The position numbers and the translations under genes were made by a program. Under the pieces are notes generated by a model that did not search any database, was not told where the DNA came from, and was given only the letters and a program-made list of their open reading frames with translations. 64,000 nt of DNA from Bretschneidera sinensis (lineage: Eukaryota > Streptophyta > Magnoliopsida > Brassicales > Akaniaceae), in contig CM043704.1 in the NCBI GenBank assembly GCA_023935145.1, positions 96,063,873-96,127,872 of the forward strand, written 5' to 3'. Shown here in pieces: positions 35,401 to 54,408 of this stretch (the first letter of the stretch is position 1; each line of letters starts with the position of its first letter).

Positions 35401-38400
35401 ATTTCACCTTGAATGGAGCCGACCACGGCTATTTATAATGTCAGAAAACAAAGAAAGATATAAAGAAAAAAAAACTTCCAAATAAGCCTTTATTGTCTGA
35501 GATTAATGCCCGACCCTTAATCAGTTGGTTTAATAGGTGACAATGTTCACAAAGTCTCTTTCGTTTACACCTTGAAAAACTGCTGTACTGGATGAAAATG
35601 GAAGCTAATACAAAGTGATCTGACACAAATAGCGGACTAAACAAGCACTGCTGTGGTAATGACTTATACTATAGGAAACTGAGATTCTCGTGTCAAAGTG
35701 CTGGATACAAACATCAACATTAGCAAGACCTTGCCCATATTCCATCTCATATATATATACCTTCGCTCCACTGTTGACTTTTTGAGGCAATTTTATTTTT
35801 TATTTATTTTGTTGATTTAAAATTATAGAAAATACTTTTTGAATATTTGTGAACTTTAAGAAAGTATATTTGGATATTAATTATTTATCAAAAAAATTGG
35901 ATATTACTTTAAAATTAAGAAAAAAATTAAAATTTAATTGGGTGAATAGTGCAATGTGACAATCATTTTGGGACATATATATATATATATATAGGTGAAA
36001 TTGAGATATTTATGACAAATTCAGCACAATAAATAAGATGCAACCCATATCTTCTAATACCTAACAACCTTAACCATCGATAGCACATTACTTGACATGT
36101 TCCAGAATTCAGAATTTGGTCTTTGATCCGGAATCTAAAGAGTACGTGTTTGTGCCACGCGGAAACAAGATAAATTTGGGATATCAACTTCAGACACAGA
36201 CACAGCAAAGCAATCTAACATATAATTAGTGGAAGAGCTCGAAGAGTGTGTTGAGTTATTTACTTTGTATATAGATAGATATTTTGTAAATGGGGTTGCA
36301 CCCCGTTGGTTCTCATCTAATATATTCTTTTACTTATAAAAAAACAGCTCATTAAGTAAATAAAAGCAGACAAATTGATACTTTCAGCACAATAATTATC
36401 TATTAAAAAATATACATGAAAAAGCATCTAAAATTTGATATAGTAAAGAATAAGAACAATGCAAAAATCAAGATAGAAATCAAATGCAAGTACAGATATG
36501 ATCTTGAATTATTCTTCTAATGAAAATATAGATTGCCAGGTTGATTTCAACATTGAATGGGAAATACCTGACCAGAAAGTTTCTTTTCTCTGGCAATAAA
36601 AACTAATGCTGCAAGTAACATGCATATTCCGTGCCCCCAATCACCAAACATGACAGCGAAAAGAAAAGGAAATGTAGCAATAGTGTATAAACCAGGATTT
36701 GCTTCTTGATACCTGGCCACCCTGCAATCACATGTAACCATGGCATTTTTATTTCTTTCAATTAGATTTAAACACACACACACATGCAAAAGCACAATGC
36801 ATGTAAAGGAAATAAGCCATAAGGTAAATTATCATTGAAAATGAAGATTGTCCGGACAGTGGAACTTGAGAATGCATCGATCTTTACAATGGAATAAAAA
36901 CATATGTTAAGTATCCTCTCTTTGGACATGTTTCAGGTTGCTTGATGGCTTTGTAGGAGCTCATCACACGACTCACAACAACATCAACCCTAGTTTAGCT
37001 TGAGGGGAAGATTTAGAGTTGGTTTTCCTTTCTCTAGAATTTTAAGCAGACTTAGTCTTCTATTCTCTGGCTCACTAAAATTTCATTAGCTGGTCATAAA
37101 TCATCGTCCAAAAAAGGTTATTTTGGCCATCAGCTAGAATAAGCAATGAAAAAATAAGAAAAGAAAAAAACTAAAGGACATGACTAAAACTTTGAATTTC
37201 CAGTATTATAGTACAGAGTTTATTAGCTTAGAGTTACATGACAGATACAAACGAGAAGCGGAGAGGGCACACTCAATCAAGATCAAAATAAATAAAACCC
37301 TAAATGGTCTATATACATGTAGGCTATTATTGAATCCACCAGGATAACCACACAGTTATCCATAAAATGCATGACAAACTTATGATCAACTAGCTAGTCC
37401 TTTAATAATAAGGAATTTTTTTTCCTTACTATGCTGAACTCAGGACCCACAACCATGTTACTTTTGCTGAAAATTCTTACAGTTATCAAGAGAGCAGTAG
37501 AAGTGAGCACAATCATGGAGGAAAACTTACCCATATGCATCAACAATTTCCTGAAAAGCAGAAGTAAATTTGTTTGTGCGAAAATAGGTAGGTGGTGGCT
37601 CTTTTGTCCTCAAAACCTGGAAAATGGCTCCAACTTGGGAGTTGGAGTCAAATGCAGCACGCTGCAATGCGTCCTGGATCTGCACAGATCAAAACTTATT
37701 TGTAAGTAATCCAAAACAATATTACATTAGCAGATTGAAGGTGAAATTAAAATTCAAGTTGGATCAAATTGATACCCATTTCCATTTGAAATTTGATGTG
37801 GAAAGAGGGGAAAACAATTACCAGCTTTGTTGCAAAAAGGGGACTCCACCCCTCAGCCACAAGACATTTTTTTGTCACATCAAGACTAAGCATGTTCAGC
37901 GAGTGGTAGATGGATTTCTCCTTCCTCACCTTCATGAGTGCATGTAAAATATTATTAAATAAGTCTATCTTGAAAAAAACACACTAAGTAACGTAATTTT
38001 TAACGGACAAGAAGGTTCCACTGCTCAAATTGATCTCCAATGGTCTGCAGCAAATTGTTCCAGTGAAGCAGTCCAGTATCTATAGTAGTTTTAAGCTCTG
38101 TGAGTCTTCCTGAAACCTGAATGTTGAAGGAAAAAAGATATCATACATGTTTCAATGTTGTGAATCTGGTAACTATCACAGGACTAAAAGACATGAAATA
38201 GATAATGACACTAAGAATCAAGAAGAACGATACAACTACGGAGAAAAAAGGGGCCATTCGACCCTCCCCTTTATCATCTCCAGATTAAGAAATCACACTT
38301 CCTATGGTCAACTGCCATTGTTTTGGACCAACTGCCATGTCAGATTTATAATCATTTCACCTTAACACTCACCCTCCCCCCCCCCCCTCTCTCCTTTCTT

Positions 38401-39816
38401 GGTATATCTATTTTCTGTTGAATAATTTCCTCCTGACTAAAAGAGCAAAACTATATCCATCAAGGCAACAAAAGATAACGCAGAAAGAACCATTAAAATT
38501 CATCATAATTTAGCTATCAATCAAAATATTAAAATTAGTGAATTGAATCCTCATCTAAAAGAAACAAAGGGACAAGGCAATTCAACAATTGATAGTAGCC
38601 CCATATCCCAGTGTGATTTACCTCCTACACATGCATCAATGTGGCGAAGAAGAAGAATTGCAACCTTGTCATGGAAATTTAAGTTTCAAACAAGAGCATA
38701 ACGCATACCTCTGTGATCATCTGAAATCGTTTGCCCAAGTCCTCGCTAAAAGGATAACGATTTGCTCCAAAAGCTTCACATATTTTCAGGATTTTGTTCT
38801 TTGCTCTTTCTCCAGAATAGAATACCACAAATACATTTTTCTCAGCCTGCAAATTGACATTCAAATTCACCGACAAAAGAGACAGAGTACTACAGAAAAA
38901 TAGGTCAGTAGTGAATAGCCTTCTGCTCTGTCAATTTTTTTCCTTGTACCAGTCTGTTTAGTTCAAAAGTTGTGAAATTTTGAGCATTAAACAGTAGTCT
39001 GTTAGATCATATATTAACTAAAGTGGGCAATAGCCCCAGACATAAGGGCACGTGAAAAACATGCATGCATGCAGATATTTTACAAATATATCTTGATACG
39101 TATTCCATTGCATCATCAGTGCAGCACTGTTTCAGAATGTAGTATGCAATATAATATTTAATGTGGAAAAAGAAAAGAAACAACATCAATGACATTACAA
39201 TAAAAACTTGCTTCTCGTTTTTTCAAACAATTCAAAAGTAGAATAAAAACAAGCTATAATTAACCTTTTCTCCTGAGATAGGATCAATGACAGGCTCCTC
39301 GACAACAGCCTGCTTTAGAAACACATTACCCCTAGTAGCACGAAATATGATCCTCTCAAATGCCATCGATTTTTCTCGAGGAACAAGGCCAGTGAGAAAC
39401 CCCAGCTTTACTTGCTTCGATGGATCAGTTGACTTTTCCTGTGAAACACCCAGATGAAATGCTATAGGTTAAAAGAAGAGGGTAAACTAATAATATGGTA
39501 TACTGAAAAGTGTTGTAGAGCTCATACTTCCAGTAACAAAGGAGTCTCTATGGACTCTTCACCCATTTGACGTGATTCTATTTCTCTCTGCTGGGCTGTG
39601 GCGCTGCTTTGAGCAGAAGCCAAAAACTCACCAGCCTGAAAGGAAGAATTTTGAGTCCAGCTTAACTGAGGATATAATATAATATGATAGGATAAAATAT
39701 ATATATATATAATATGATCTATCGAATCCTTGAGACATCCGAATATTAAATGATAACATAATATGATATGATAAATATATAAGATAATATAGTATAGCAT
39801 GATACGATACGATACA

Positions 39817-39851
<35 letters not shown>

Positions 39852-40161
39852 AAAGTATATTAATCAAAGACACCAAGGGGGTGCCACCAATGTACAAAAA
39901 TCTATCTACAAGATAGTGTCTCTAAGATATCTTCATCATTTATAAAAAAAAATCTCTTTAACCCAAAACCGAAAAGTATGTAACCACCCATCCTTGATGG
40001 TGGCTAAGGAGTTTTCCTTGCCATCAAAAGCTCTCATATTCCGTTCACGCCAAATGAACTAAAAATGGAAAGAGGAATCAAGCAAAATGGAGCCATCTCC
40101 CAAAGATGCCTAGTGAATGAGCATCCCAAAAGAAGGTGGCAGATAGATTCGGCTTCCTCTT

Positions 40162-40201
<40 letters not shown>

Positions 40202-42031
40202 ATGTAAATCACCCATAGGTTATTTTTAATCTCTCATAAGTTTTCCTTCCCCTACAATGATAATATGTGGCTATATTTTTTGATAAGTATATATGACCAT
40301 GGTTGCTTCGACACTTCATTTTACTCTATCGTAACCGAGTCGAACATGACACTCCAAATATGGATTCTTCTCTTCGACACTCCAAATCAAAGGAAAACTT
40401 ACAAAACCTAACAAAAAATAGATGAGTCTAACACTCGGAAAACTTGGACACCTAGCCAAGTCCGAGCAACATAATATGGCTATATTGTCTAAAAAAATAT
40501 GGGATGTTATATGTGTCAAACTTGAGAACTATGAAACGTAATAGGTTATGGCAACCAACAGATACCTTCTGCAGAACTAGCTTATATTCTATGAGCTCAT
40601 TATATGAACGTCTTAGCTTGTCATTGTTGGCATTCATTTCAACCAGCTCTGCCTCTAGTTCTCCAAGTTTTATCTAGCAAAGCCGAAAGGAGAGGAGTTC
40701 AAGCATAAAAATATTAAAAGTGCTTCTAACGAAGCATTACGAATCTTCATTTACCTCAAGGTCATCCACATCGATGTCAACTCTTGTCACAGAGTTTTCT
40801 GAGGGAGACAAACCTGCCTTCAACATTTGCTCCTTAAAAAAGCGTAACTTGCGTGCCATCTCTCCGCATTTTTTAATCTTCATGAAGACAAATACATTAA
40901 CATCAGTATCAACTTCTTAAATATGAAATTAAAGTATAAATCATTTTCTTCTATAATTGGGGGTGCATAATTTGAACTTGGGACCTCCTAAAGAGAAGAG
41001 GTGTGGAAATTAAGGTATTAATCATGACAACAAAAAAACTGTATATGATACCAATTGTGTATTTGTTCAACTGACTTAGATACAAGATGCTGAGCATATC
41101 TTACAAAGCTTTTCTTTTTTATTCGTAAAGAATGGCACTAAACAGCCATTAAATTAAGTTCAGGTCTTAGGAAAAATTTAGTCAACAATGTAAAGGAATA
41201 GTCTACTTTATGTTGACATAATGTAAGTTTAATCAATCAGTCATAAGTTTTTATATAAAATTATTTACATTTTGTTCCTTTTGCTAAACATTATCAGATG
41301 CTACATAGAGAAGCAGGATTAACTCACCTGAGCAGCATAAGTTCGCTGAAACGGGCTCTTCTCCGTATTTAGCTGAAACAAATGACGCAGCAAAGAAAAA
41401 ATTCGATAACCAATCAATCAACAACCAGAAACAACAACCATAAACCAAATAAAAAATTTAAGCACTTTCTGATGAGCATTTTCTCTAATGCTAGCAACTT
41501 CTAAAACAAAACAAAAAAAATATTTATTCAATTTCGCTTTTAAGAAGCCAAAACTAAATTTTTTAAACAAATTTCGAAATTGCTAGCCAAACAGCACTCA
41601 ACAAAAACCTAGCTGCTTCTATCATACAAGCCAAAACAAATTGCCATCCCTAGCAAACAACAGTAACAGTCTAGGGTTCACAATCAAAGTTCAATTACCA
41701 AAAATGACGCCTATATATACACAAACATAGAGATAAAATACTGAGCGAAAACAAGGAATTCACAGTAAACAAACAACAGAGAGTGCTAAATATACACACA
41801 CATATATAGATACACCTATATATATACACACACAGAGATAGACAGATGTAGATTATAGATGAATAGGTGTTTTTGTGTACGGACGTCTTTGAACTGGATT
41901 AGGCCGAGGGCGCCGAGATATGAGACGGTGAGGTGAGCGGACTCCATTGGGATGATGAGTTGGACCAATTGCATCGGTTCTGACCGGAACAGATCCATCG
42001 GAGGACAGCATCCTCCTCCAGTCTCTCCCAT
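32487..42031 (-). CDS. VHA-a: V-type proton ATPase subunit a (tonoplast a2/a3 type)
   Basis: Eighteen exons: 42031-41885, 41372-41328, 40877-40755, 40673-40566, 39635-39528, 39438-39265, 38846-38709, 38116-38009, 37929-37822, 37679-37531, 36721-36568, 34886-34726, 34639-34433, 34316-34133, 34040-33957, 33860-33667, 33080-33021, 32691-32487. Phases agree and give 818 residues, close to the family's ~820. The N-terminus [20 protein letters not shown] matches the vacuolar a2/a3 form rather than the Golgi/TGN a1. The cytosolic half has a coiled coil ([16 protein letters not shown]); the membrane half has MFGDWGHGI and the essential proton-path Arg (about 726) in SYLRLWAL. The subunit couples rotor turning in Vo to proton transfer into the vacuole. 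Introns hold LINE debris and AT repeats. Two donors are the uncommon GTCCGT (after exons 1 and 8). Confidence 0.96.
35200..35425 (-). mobile_element. LINE 3' fragment in V-ATPase intron 11
   Basis: The minus-strand translation gives [16 protein letters not shown] and then [17 protein letters not shown], the conserved tail of plant L1 ORF2. It is short and broken. The same family is seen at 39855-40165. Confidence 0.6.
36235..36345 (+). mobile_element. Possible LINE 3' UTR with poly(A) in V-ATPase intron 11
   Basis: The tail TTTGTAAATGGGGTTGCACCCC ... TTCTTTTACTTATAAAAAAA resembles 3' ends of plant L1 elements. There is no coding part to confirm it. Confidence 0.3.
39700..39852. repeat. AT-rich simple repeats in V-ATPase intron 4
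   Basis: (TA)n runs near 39700 and 39820-39850, with ATAATATGATA-type near-repeats between them. Confidence 0.8.
39855..40165 (-). mobile_element. LINE 3' fragment in V-ATPase intron 4
   Basis: The minus strand encodes [18 protein letters not shown] (zf-RVT) and, after a frameshift, [19 protein letters not shown] followed by [15 protein letters not shown], typical of the plant L1 ORF2 C-terminus. It is a 5'-truncated, decayed insertion. Confidence 0.7.
40162..40201. repeat. TA/GA compound microsatellite
   Basis: (TA)n followed by (GA)n inside V-ATPase intron 4. Confidence 0.9.
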
Positions 42032-43621
42032 TTTTTCTTCACCGTTCGATTCGATTACTTTTCGATTTGGTCTCTCTGTCTCTGTGTATATCACAGGCTT
42101 ACACACGGATCGATCTCAGATTTCCAGTCTATTATTAATCAGACCGCAACACAACACACACAGGGGAAAAGAGGAAGCTGAGGGAGAGGGAGAGAGGCGG
42201 AGAGCGAGAGACTGCGTTGTCTGTAGTTAGTTAGCGCCAGAAGCTTACACGTATTTGTCGTTTTAATATTGGGCCCTTTCACAGTACTATCCGTGTTCAT
42301 TTTAATTTAGGACATTTTTTTTAATTGAAAAATAATACAACCTACTTTCCTACTCCTGGAGATCTTCTCATTCTTTTATTTCTATTTTTTTAAAAGAGAA
42401 ATTCCTTTTTAGAAAAAAAAGAAACTTTGGGTGTGCTCGTATGGCAAGTGTTATACCCTTATAAAACATTTATATAAAAAAATATATATATATATTTTTA
42501 TTATCTTTAGAGTAAATTTTATTTTTAACTTTTTTAATTTTCTTTGTGTCGCCTTTTTTTATAAATATCTAAAATAATTAAAAATAAAATTTACTTTTTT
42601 TATGTTTTACTTTCTTTCAAATTCAAAGACCTAAAAATACTATGAAAGCAATATCAGTTGTACGATAGTAATTACCGTAGCTTTTTAAGCAGAGAAAACT
42701 ATAAGAGATTAAATGAAACCTTTAAAAAAAAGTTTATATATAATTAAACCTTATTTTAAGGATAGTGATAGCACAAATTGTTTTGTATTTTTTGAAAAAT
42801 AATTGGAAAAATCATATCATTATCCTTAATTTAGTTAAATTCGTTTTCTTTGCTAATGTTTTATGTTTCTATAAATACCTTAATTATTAATGATATTTCA
42901 CAAAAAAAGAAACAAATCAAGTAAAATTGTTTTCTCTTAACTTATTTCCTAAAATCTCGAAATCTCCCTCTTCTACCTCTTTTGGAATTAAATGTTCTTA
43001 GTGAGTAATCATATCAATGAATTTTGAGTGGAGCATGAACTACACATTTGTTAACATATTTCATTAGATATTTTTCCATCAATATTAAGTTTATAAACAC
43101 TTTTTCAAAGTGGTTGCTAAAAGTGGAGTTTTTACCCTACACATATTTATGAAAATACATGATAAAAAAATATATCTCGTCATAAAATGACAGGTAAAAA
43201 GAAACAAAATATTTTATTTATGTTTAAATGTGAGATAAATACTTATATCATATATCTTTTATGGACCCAAGTTAAATAAAAATTTCAATGAAAAGACGAT
43301 CTATTTCCAATGCCACCTCCACCTCATTATCAAAACCCATGAATCATGCCAAAATGGCTTACAAACAACCACACATCCTCGTCAAACTCCATAATGAAAA
43401 ATTATAAACTACAAAAAAAAAATACATAAAATTCCCCCATCGAATACACACATCTGATAGTCTCATAAAAACAATAGTATTTTTTTTTTATGGAATTTCA
43501 GTAGTAACACACTACTTAGTAATAACATGCAAGATTAAAAACAAAAATTCGATTTTCGATGGCCTTTAAAACGTTGTTTGTTGTACTACAATTGATTGAG
43601 AACCTAGATATAGGCTATACA
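42032..43621. other. Intergenic: 5' region of the V-ATPase gene and AT-rich DNA
   Basis: The leader and proximal promoter of the V-ATPase gene occupy roughly 42032-42240 (purine-rich AGAGAGGCGGAGAGCGAGAG near 42190). The rest is AT-rich with no gene recognised. Confidence 0.4.
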
Positions 43622-44985
43622 CAGGGTGAGCATGGGTCGGGTTATCCTAAAATTTCAATCAAACCTATTCGTACGGGTTGAAAAAATCTCAACTCAACCT
43701 AGGAACCCATTAAAACTCAACTCAATACAACTCATTCTAATCGGTTTGGGTCGGTTTGGGTCATCGGGTTGATATATTTGTTTTACTAAATAATTAAATC
43801 ATACATATTACATAACAAATAAATATTCTATTAAATTCAAAACTAAATCCATTCATATTATAAGTAAAATATGTGTGTCTGACAGCACAAAGAATATTTG
43901 ATAACATGGAAAAGAGAACGATTGTCTTATGGACTACAATAGTTGTAAGCTATGCTAAATTTGGTTTTTTGAATATTACTAAGAAGTTTTTTGATGACAT
44001 GTAAGAAAATGATATTGTGCCATGGAATGCCATAATTGAAAGCTATGTTGAAGTCAAACTTGGTAACGATGCTTTGACATTGTTTTATGAAATGCAAGCA
44101 AATAATATAAAGCCTAATGAAGTGACCATGGTCAATTGCTTATCTGCATGCTCATAACCTATAGCTCTTGATGTTAGAATATGGATTCATTGTTATATTG
44201 AAAAACACAATCTTCATCTAAATGTTGTGCTAAGAACTGCTTTAGTTGACATGATTTAACTGTTTAATTACGAATGAAATTTTGATTTCTAGACAGTTGC
44301 TAATAATATATTTTAGTAACTTAGCATTTGTTGACCATGCTAATGCTTTATCATACATCCAGTATTTCTTCCATCAACATTATGGTACATCTTTTTGGAA
44401 TATAAGTTTATCTGCATACATTGATCCCAACTGGAATCTTGTAGATTAAAGTGTTAATTTCTGTGTTTATTTTATAGTTATGACAGTACAAAAAATCAAA
44501 ATTTTGTTAGCATAAGTTAATTGTGCATCGGTTTTTTTCTGATTGAAGTTATGTTTAAAAATAATTATGAAAACTATTTCGTAACTCGAAATCAGTATTT
44601 GTTTCTAATGTAAATATTTGAAAACAAAATCCGAGTAATTGAAAAGTATGAGATTTGTTTGGACATTGTAGTATCTGCTACGTATAATTTTACACGCTAG
44701 TAATAATTAAAATGAACATTTTATGATTATATATTTTACAAATATACTATAATTATTTATACACTATTTTATATTCAATAAATATAAAATATATAATTAT
44801 ATATTTGACCAAGTTAATGGTTTGAGTTAAGTTAAAAATTTTGAACCCATGATCCAACCCAATCTACCGGGTTCAAAATATTTTCAACTCAATCCAACCC
44901 AATCTCTAAAAAAACAACCCAACCCAACCAATCATATCGGTTTGAATCGGATTCGCGAGTCAACCGAATTCTATGCTCACCCCTA
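43622..44985. mobile_element. Second hAT-like element of the same family, carrying a PPR fragment
   Basis: The left end, CAGGGTGAGCATGGGTCGGG, is a mutated form of the family terminus; the right end, CTATGCTCACCCCTA, is near-perfect. Subterminal CAACC repeats and flanking AT sequence resemble the element at 6080-18479 (for example TATAACAAATAAATATT and ATATATTTGACC on the two sides). The target duplication is decayed (GCTATACA against GCTATATG, 6 of 8). It is older than the first copy. The cargo is a PPR gene fragment. Confidence 0.75.
43885..44259 (+). pseudogene. PPR protein fragment (PLS type) inside the hAT-like element
   Basis: One frame over 124 codons reads AQRIFDNMEKRTIVLWTTI, VSYAKFG, then VPWNAIIESY, LTLFYEMQANNIKPNEVTMV, CLSACS and WIHCYIEK..LNVVLRTALVDMI. 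This is the repeat pattern of organelle RNA-editing PPR proteins. Stops at 44002-44004 and 44155-44157 break it. It is a captured gene piece, not a functional gene. Confidence 0.85.
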
Positions 44986-45422
44986 GCTATATGCAATGTA
45001 AGCTTTTCTTAATCCAATCCGAATACCACATCACATGATTTCAAAATTAATGTTCTTAAAAGGTGAAAATTTTTGCCTTCAAATATCAAGAAATTATAGC
45101 AACAATACTACAGACCAGGTAGTAAGCTTGTAGCTAGCATGATAGCATATCTAATCACTAAAATAAGAAGTATGACAAAAGCATTTTACAAGCATATGGA
45201 CTCAAGCATATCATATAATCTGCATCCTGAACATGGAAACCTCTGTTCCAATACAGCATAATGAAACTTGAGGAATCCACAAGTTGATAACTGCAAACAT
45301 GTGCTGGTAGTAATCTTCTGTGTTGCACTTTTCAGGAAGCAAGTTAGCTTAGCTAGTTTAGATGTGCCAATCAATTATGTCGACAAGAACAATTTCTACT
45401 CATTGATCTCCAAATCCTACCA
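44986..45422. other. Intergenic: 3' flank of MCM4
   Basis: Nothing recognised beyond the likely 3' UTR next to 45422. Confidence 0.4.
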
Positions 45423-50925
<5,503 letters not shown>

Positions 50926-51008
50926 GGCTGCAGAGAGAGACAGAGAGAAAGAGAGAGAAAAGAATGGGGGTTTGGAGGGGGATGGGGGCAAGGTGTTTGC
51001 TGCAATGA

Positions 51009-51019
51009 TTTGGCGGGAA
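51009..51019 (+). promoter_or_regulatory. E2F site, distal, MCM4 promoter
   Basis: TTTGGCGGGAA matches the E2F/DP consensus; it lies 84 bp before the MCM4 ATG. MCM genes are classic E2F targets at G1/S. Confidence 0.75.
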
Positions 51020-51029
51020 GTAGGTAAAG

Positions 51030-51038
51030 TTTCGCGCC
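51030..51038 (+). promoter_or_regulatory. E2F site, second, MCM4 promoter
   Basis: TTTCGCGCC, an E2F consensus form, 105 bp before the MCM4 ATG and 21 bp from the first site. Confidence 0.75.
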
Positions 51039-54000
51039 AGAATTCAAGTGGGCTTCTGTGGGCTTAACTGTAAGTAAGGGGTAAAGCATTATTTGGGCTA
51101 GGCCCGCTGTGATGGGCCTTGAATCTAGACATTGAGATGGGTCCACTTGATTTGTTAGGCCTAATAGTGAGTTTCCAAACCCCACAAAGGAATATGGCTT
51201 CAAAACAAGAGAAAAGAAAAAACCCCAAAAGCAAATGCAAAAAACCCAAAAAGACCCAAGAGAAAGAAGAAAAGGACCACTATGAGACCATTGCCATGAA
51301 ATGGATTGGAATTAATTTACCTTGAGTTTTTTTTTTAATGGAAAAAAAATCAAATCCAAATCTTTTAAATAAAAATAATATCAAGAGGTTAACCTTGACT
51401 AATTGTTTCTCACTGAACTATAGCATGATGTTGGTGATCCAATTTTGGGGTTAATGTGATGAGACAAAATTGAGATCCCAAAGTTATAAGCCATGGTAGG
51501 AAGTAATGCATATCAACATTTCAAGTGGGCTTTTATCCCATTCAAAAAAAAGTTTGTTTTCTATCAATAGTTATGTAAATTTACGGTTATCAATATCAAA
51601 TATGAAAGAATGAAATTTGATTAAAATTTTAATATAAAATAATGAAAAAATACACATGGTTTAACTTTTATTAATTTGATTATGATAGAATTTCAAAGCA
51701 TTCAAATTTAATTTTTTAAACCGCATTTACATACTTTAAAGACCAAACTATCAACCATAAGCTACTTTCGTATATTTTTCTTTTTTTAAGGATGAATGTA
51801 TAATCAACAGACATTTGTATTTTACTTCAACAATAATGAGAGATATAACAACAAGTGGATCAAATTAATCATCTAAATATCACCAACTACTTAGTTGAGG
51901 TAAAACAAAAGGGAGAGACTATCTACTCTTTTAAATGTCTTAGAAAGAAAGAAAGAAAGAAAAGAAAAGAAAATAAGAAGTGAATTTTCAAACTGTTACT
52001 TGTAATTAAAGGATGCCTTATGACTTACTCCATCACTTTTTCAAGATATATATTGTACAAAATTGAGCAAGAAGCATGAATTCATGATAGACAGAAGTGA
52101 TAAACAAAAATTTGCAGACACCACCTTGGTTCTGAAACTGAAAATGATCAATTTTCTGACTGTGACTTTTTCATATATAATTATAGCATTTTCATATGAT
52201 AATTTTAACAATGCATTTCATCAACAGCATATGATGGTTTCCATTGTATGTACTTGTAAATTTTCTGTTAGAGTATGTCAATTAGTTAAACATATACTTC
52301 CTTAATTCTTTTATCATCAAGCTAAAATTGTTGTCCGTAGTCCTTGGCCAGATTGTTCAAGCATTCTTGTTGGAACACAATAACATATTTTAATACATAT
52401 ACATAGAATAAAAGAGAAACTTAACGTCAGTCACGACTGACGTAGCACTGTTATCTTTGTAAAACATGTGCACAAGTAATTGTGTGTAAAATTTATAAGT
52501 GTCTTGCATGGATGGCTGCGCTGCGTCATTAACGAATAGTAATAGCCCTCCAAAACAAAACTTCACATAAACAAACAAAGCGTTTCTAATAACCGGAGAG
52601 AACCATTTGCTTCCAAACTAAATCTAACATCACATAAGTTTTCAATTCCAAAATAATGAGTGGAATCAAATCCCAAAAGGCCCACTAATGAGAGTTCCCA
52701 TTGTTTTCTCTGTCGCCATACCATATATTGCTATCCTTATAAAGAAAACAGTACTATCTTTAACATCCTTAATATGGATGAATAAATGCTCTATAAAAGA
52801 TACTCTTAATTAAGAAGAAAGAAACACTATAAAATCCTTCTCCTAATTAACTTTGCTTTTGCTCATGAGGCTTTTCAAGGTCAACGCTGTTAATTAATCA
52901 TACTGTAATCTGTAAATTAAACTTCATTAATGTCCACTCTAATCTTAGAGCTAGCTAGACAGATTTGTTCAATTCATTTTTTTCCACATCCAAATTGCAA
53001 AATAACTTATTAATTCCCTTTTTTCCTACCCAATTTTGCAAGTATCTTGCCATTGAAGTCTTCCTTTTTGCGTGGTTTGGGTAATACTTAAATAGAACTT
53101 AAACCAACATTTTTTAAAGTGTTTTGAAGATTTTAACTCGATTTAAGTATCATCCAAACAACGCTTTTATATGCATATAAGAATTTTTATGACTATATTA
53201 AGAAAGTTATCTAGAAGCTCAATGTTTGAGAGAGAGAATCCACTGTATATGGATTTCTTACTTGATTAGGAAGGTTAATTCTAGATGCATCTATATTGAA
53301 TAGAAAAAAAAAAACATTACACAATGACATTTTGTACCTAGTTTTCACTTTCAAGTACAAAGGATATATTCATATTGAGGGTATCAATCTTTTCCTATAC
53401 TTAGTGTGATTGTCTCTTTACCCTAAAAAATTAGGCATGGGAGGTTTATTTAGTGCTTTCCAATATATTAAAGTTATTATTATGTAAAAAAATATAAATA
53501 AAAATCAACAAGATGCCCACCTAGTCTTTTTATGTCTAAACTATAAATTATTCAGCTTGAGAGAGTTAGTTTATGCTTTATAGCTATAGGGTGATACCCC
53601 TAAACTCCTTAGCCCTAATTAAAGTATGATTATTTCATACATAAGCTGCATTAATCAATTAATCAAATATATGTAATTCTCTAAAGCTTGTTGCGAGAAA
53701 AGATCTCATAAAGTTGCATGCACATATGCTTGGACAAGAAATTATTTTATATAATTTTAAGCAAGAAACAAGAAATCATGCATATCATGATGTAATATGA
53801 TATTTTTTCAGAGTTTGAGCCTTTTAATGCACCAAAAAAACATCTTGTAATCTTTGTAATTTTGTCCAAACATGTACTAATAATAAACAGATGTCGTTGG
53901 CCGGTTTAAGACCAGCAGAGAAACGGAAAAACAGGAAAAAGAGTGATTTCGAAGTTGATAAACAATAGTAATTTAACATTATTAACCTGAACTTAGAAGA

Positions 54001-54408
54001 TAATTAACATTAAATTAAAGAAGTAAAGAACAAGACAAACAGTAGCATACCACATTAATTAGAATATAAATCACAGACAAGATCATATAATTCAAGTCTT
54101 GAAATTTGATAACAAAATACAAAAACAATTAATAAACTGATCTCTTCTCCTCTTTTTTTTATTTCTTTCAACTTCCATGTGCATATCAGATGTATGTACT
54201 AGAAGTCTAGAACACCACCGCCAACAACGCTATTGATGTGATCAAAACCAAGAAGGATTTATAAGTGTTATACCCTTTCTTAGTTTCTTTTTTTTTTTTT
54301 TTTTCATTTTCCTCAATCTTTTAAAGGGTGCATTCAATTATAGAAAATTATCCTTGAATGGTATTTTTTCGGAAATTTTCTACAACAAAACGTACTCTGA
54401 ACATCTTT
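51039..54408. other. Intergenic, no gene seen
   Basis: Over 3 kb of AT-rich DNA between MCM4 and the SRS gene. It has a GAAA microsatellite near 51946-51965. Short frames have no recognisable protein or codon bias. Confidence 0.45.

Noticed and set aside
42178..42210. AGAGAGGCGGAGAGCGAGAG as a specific regulatory site of the V-ATPase gene
   Set aside because: Purine-rich leaders are common in plant genes; nothing points to a particular factor.
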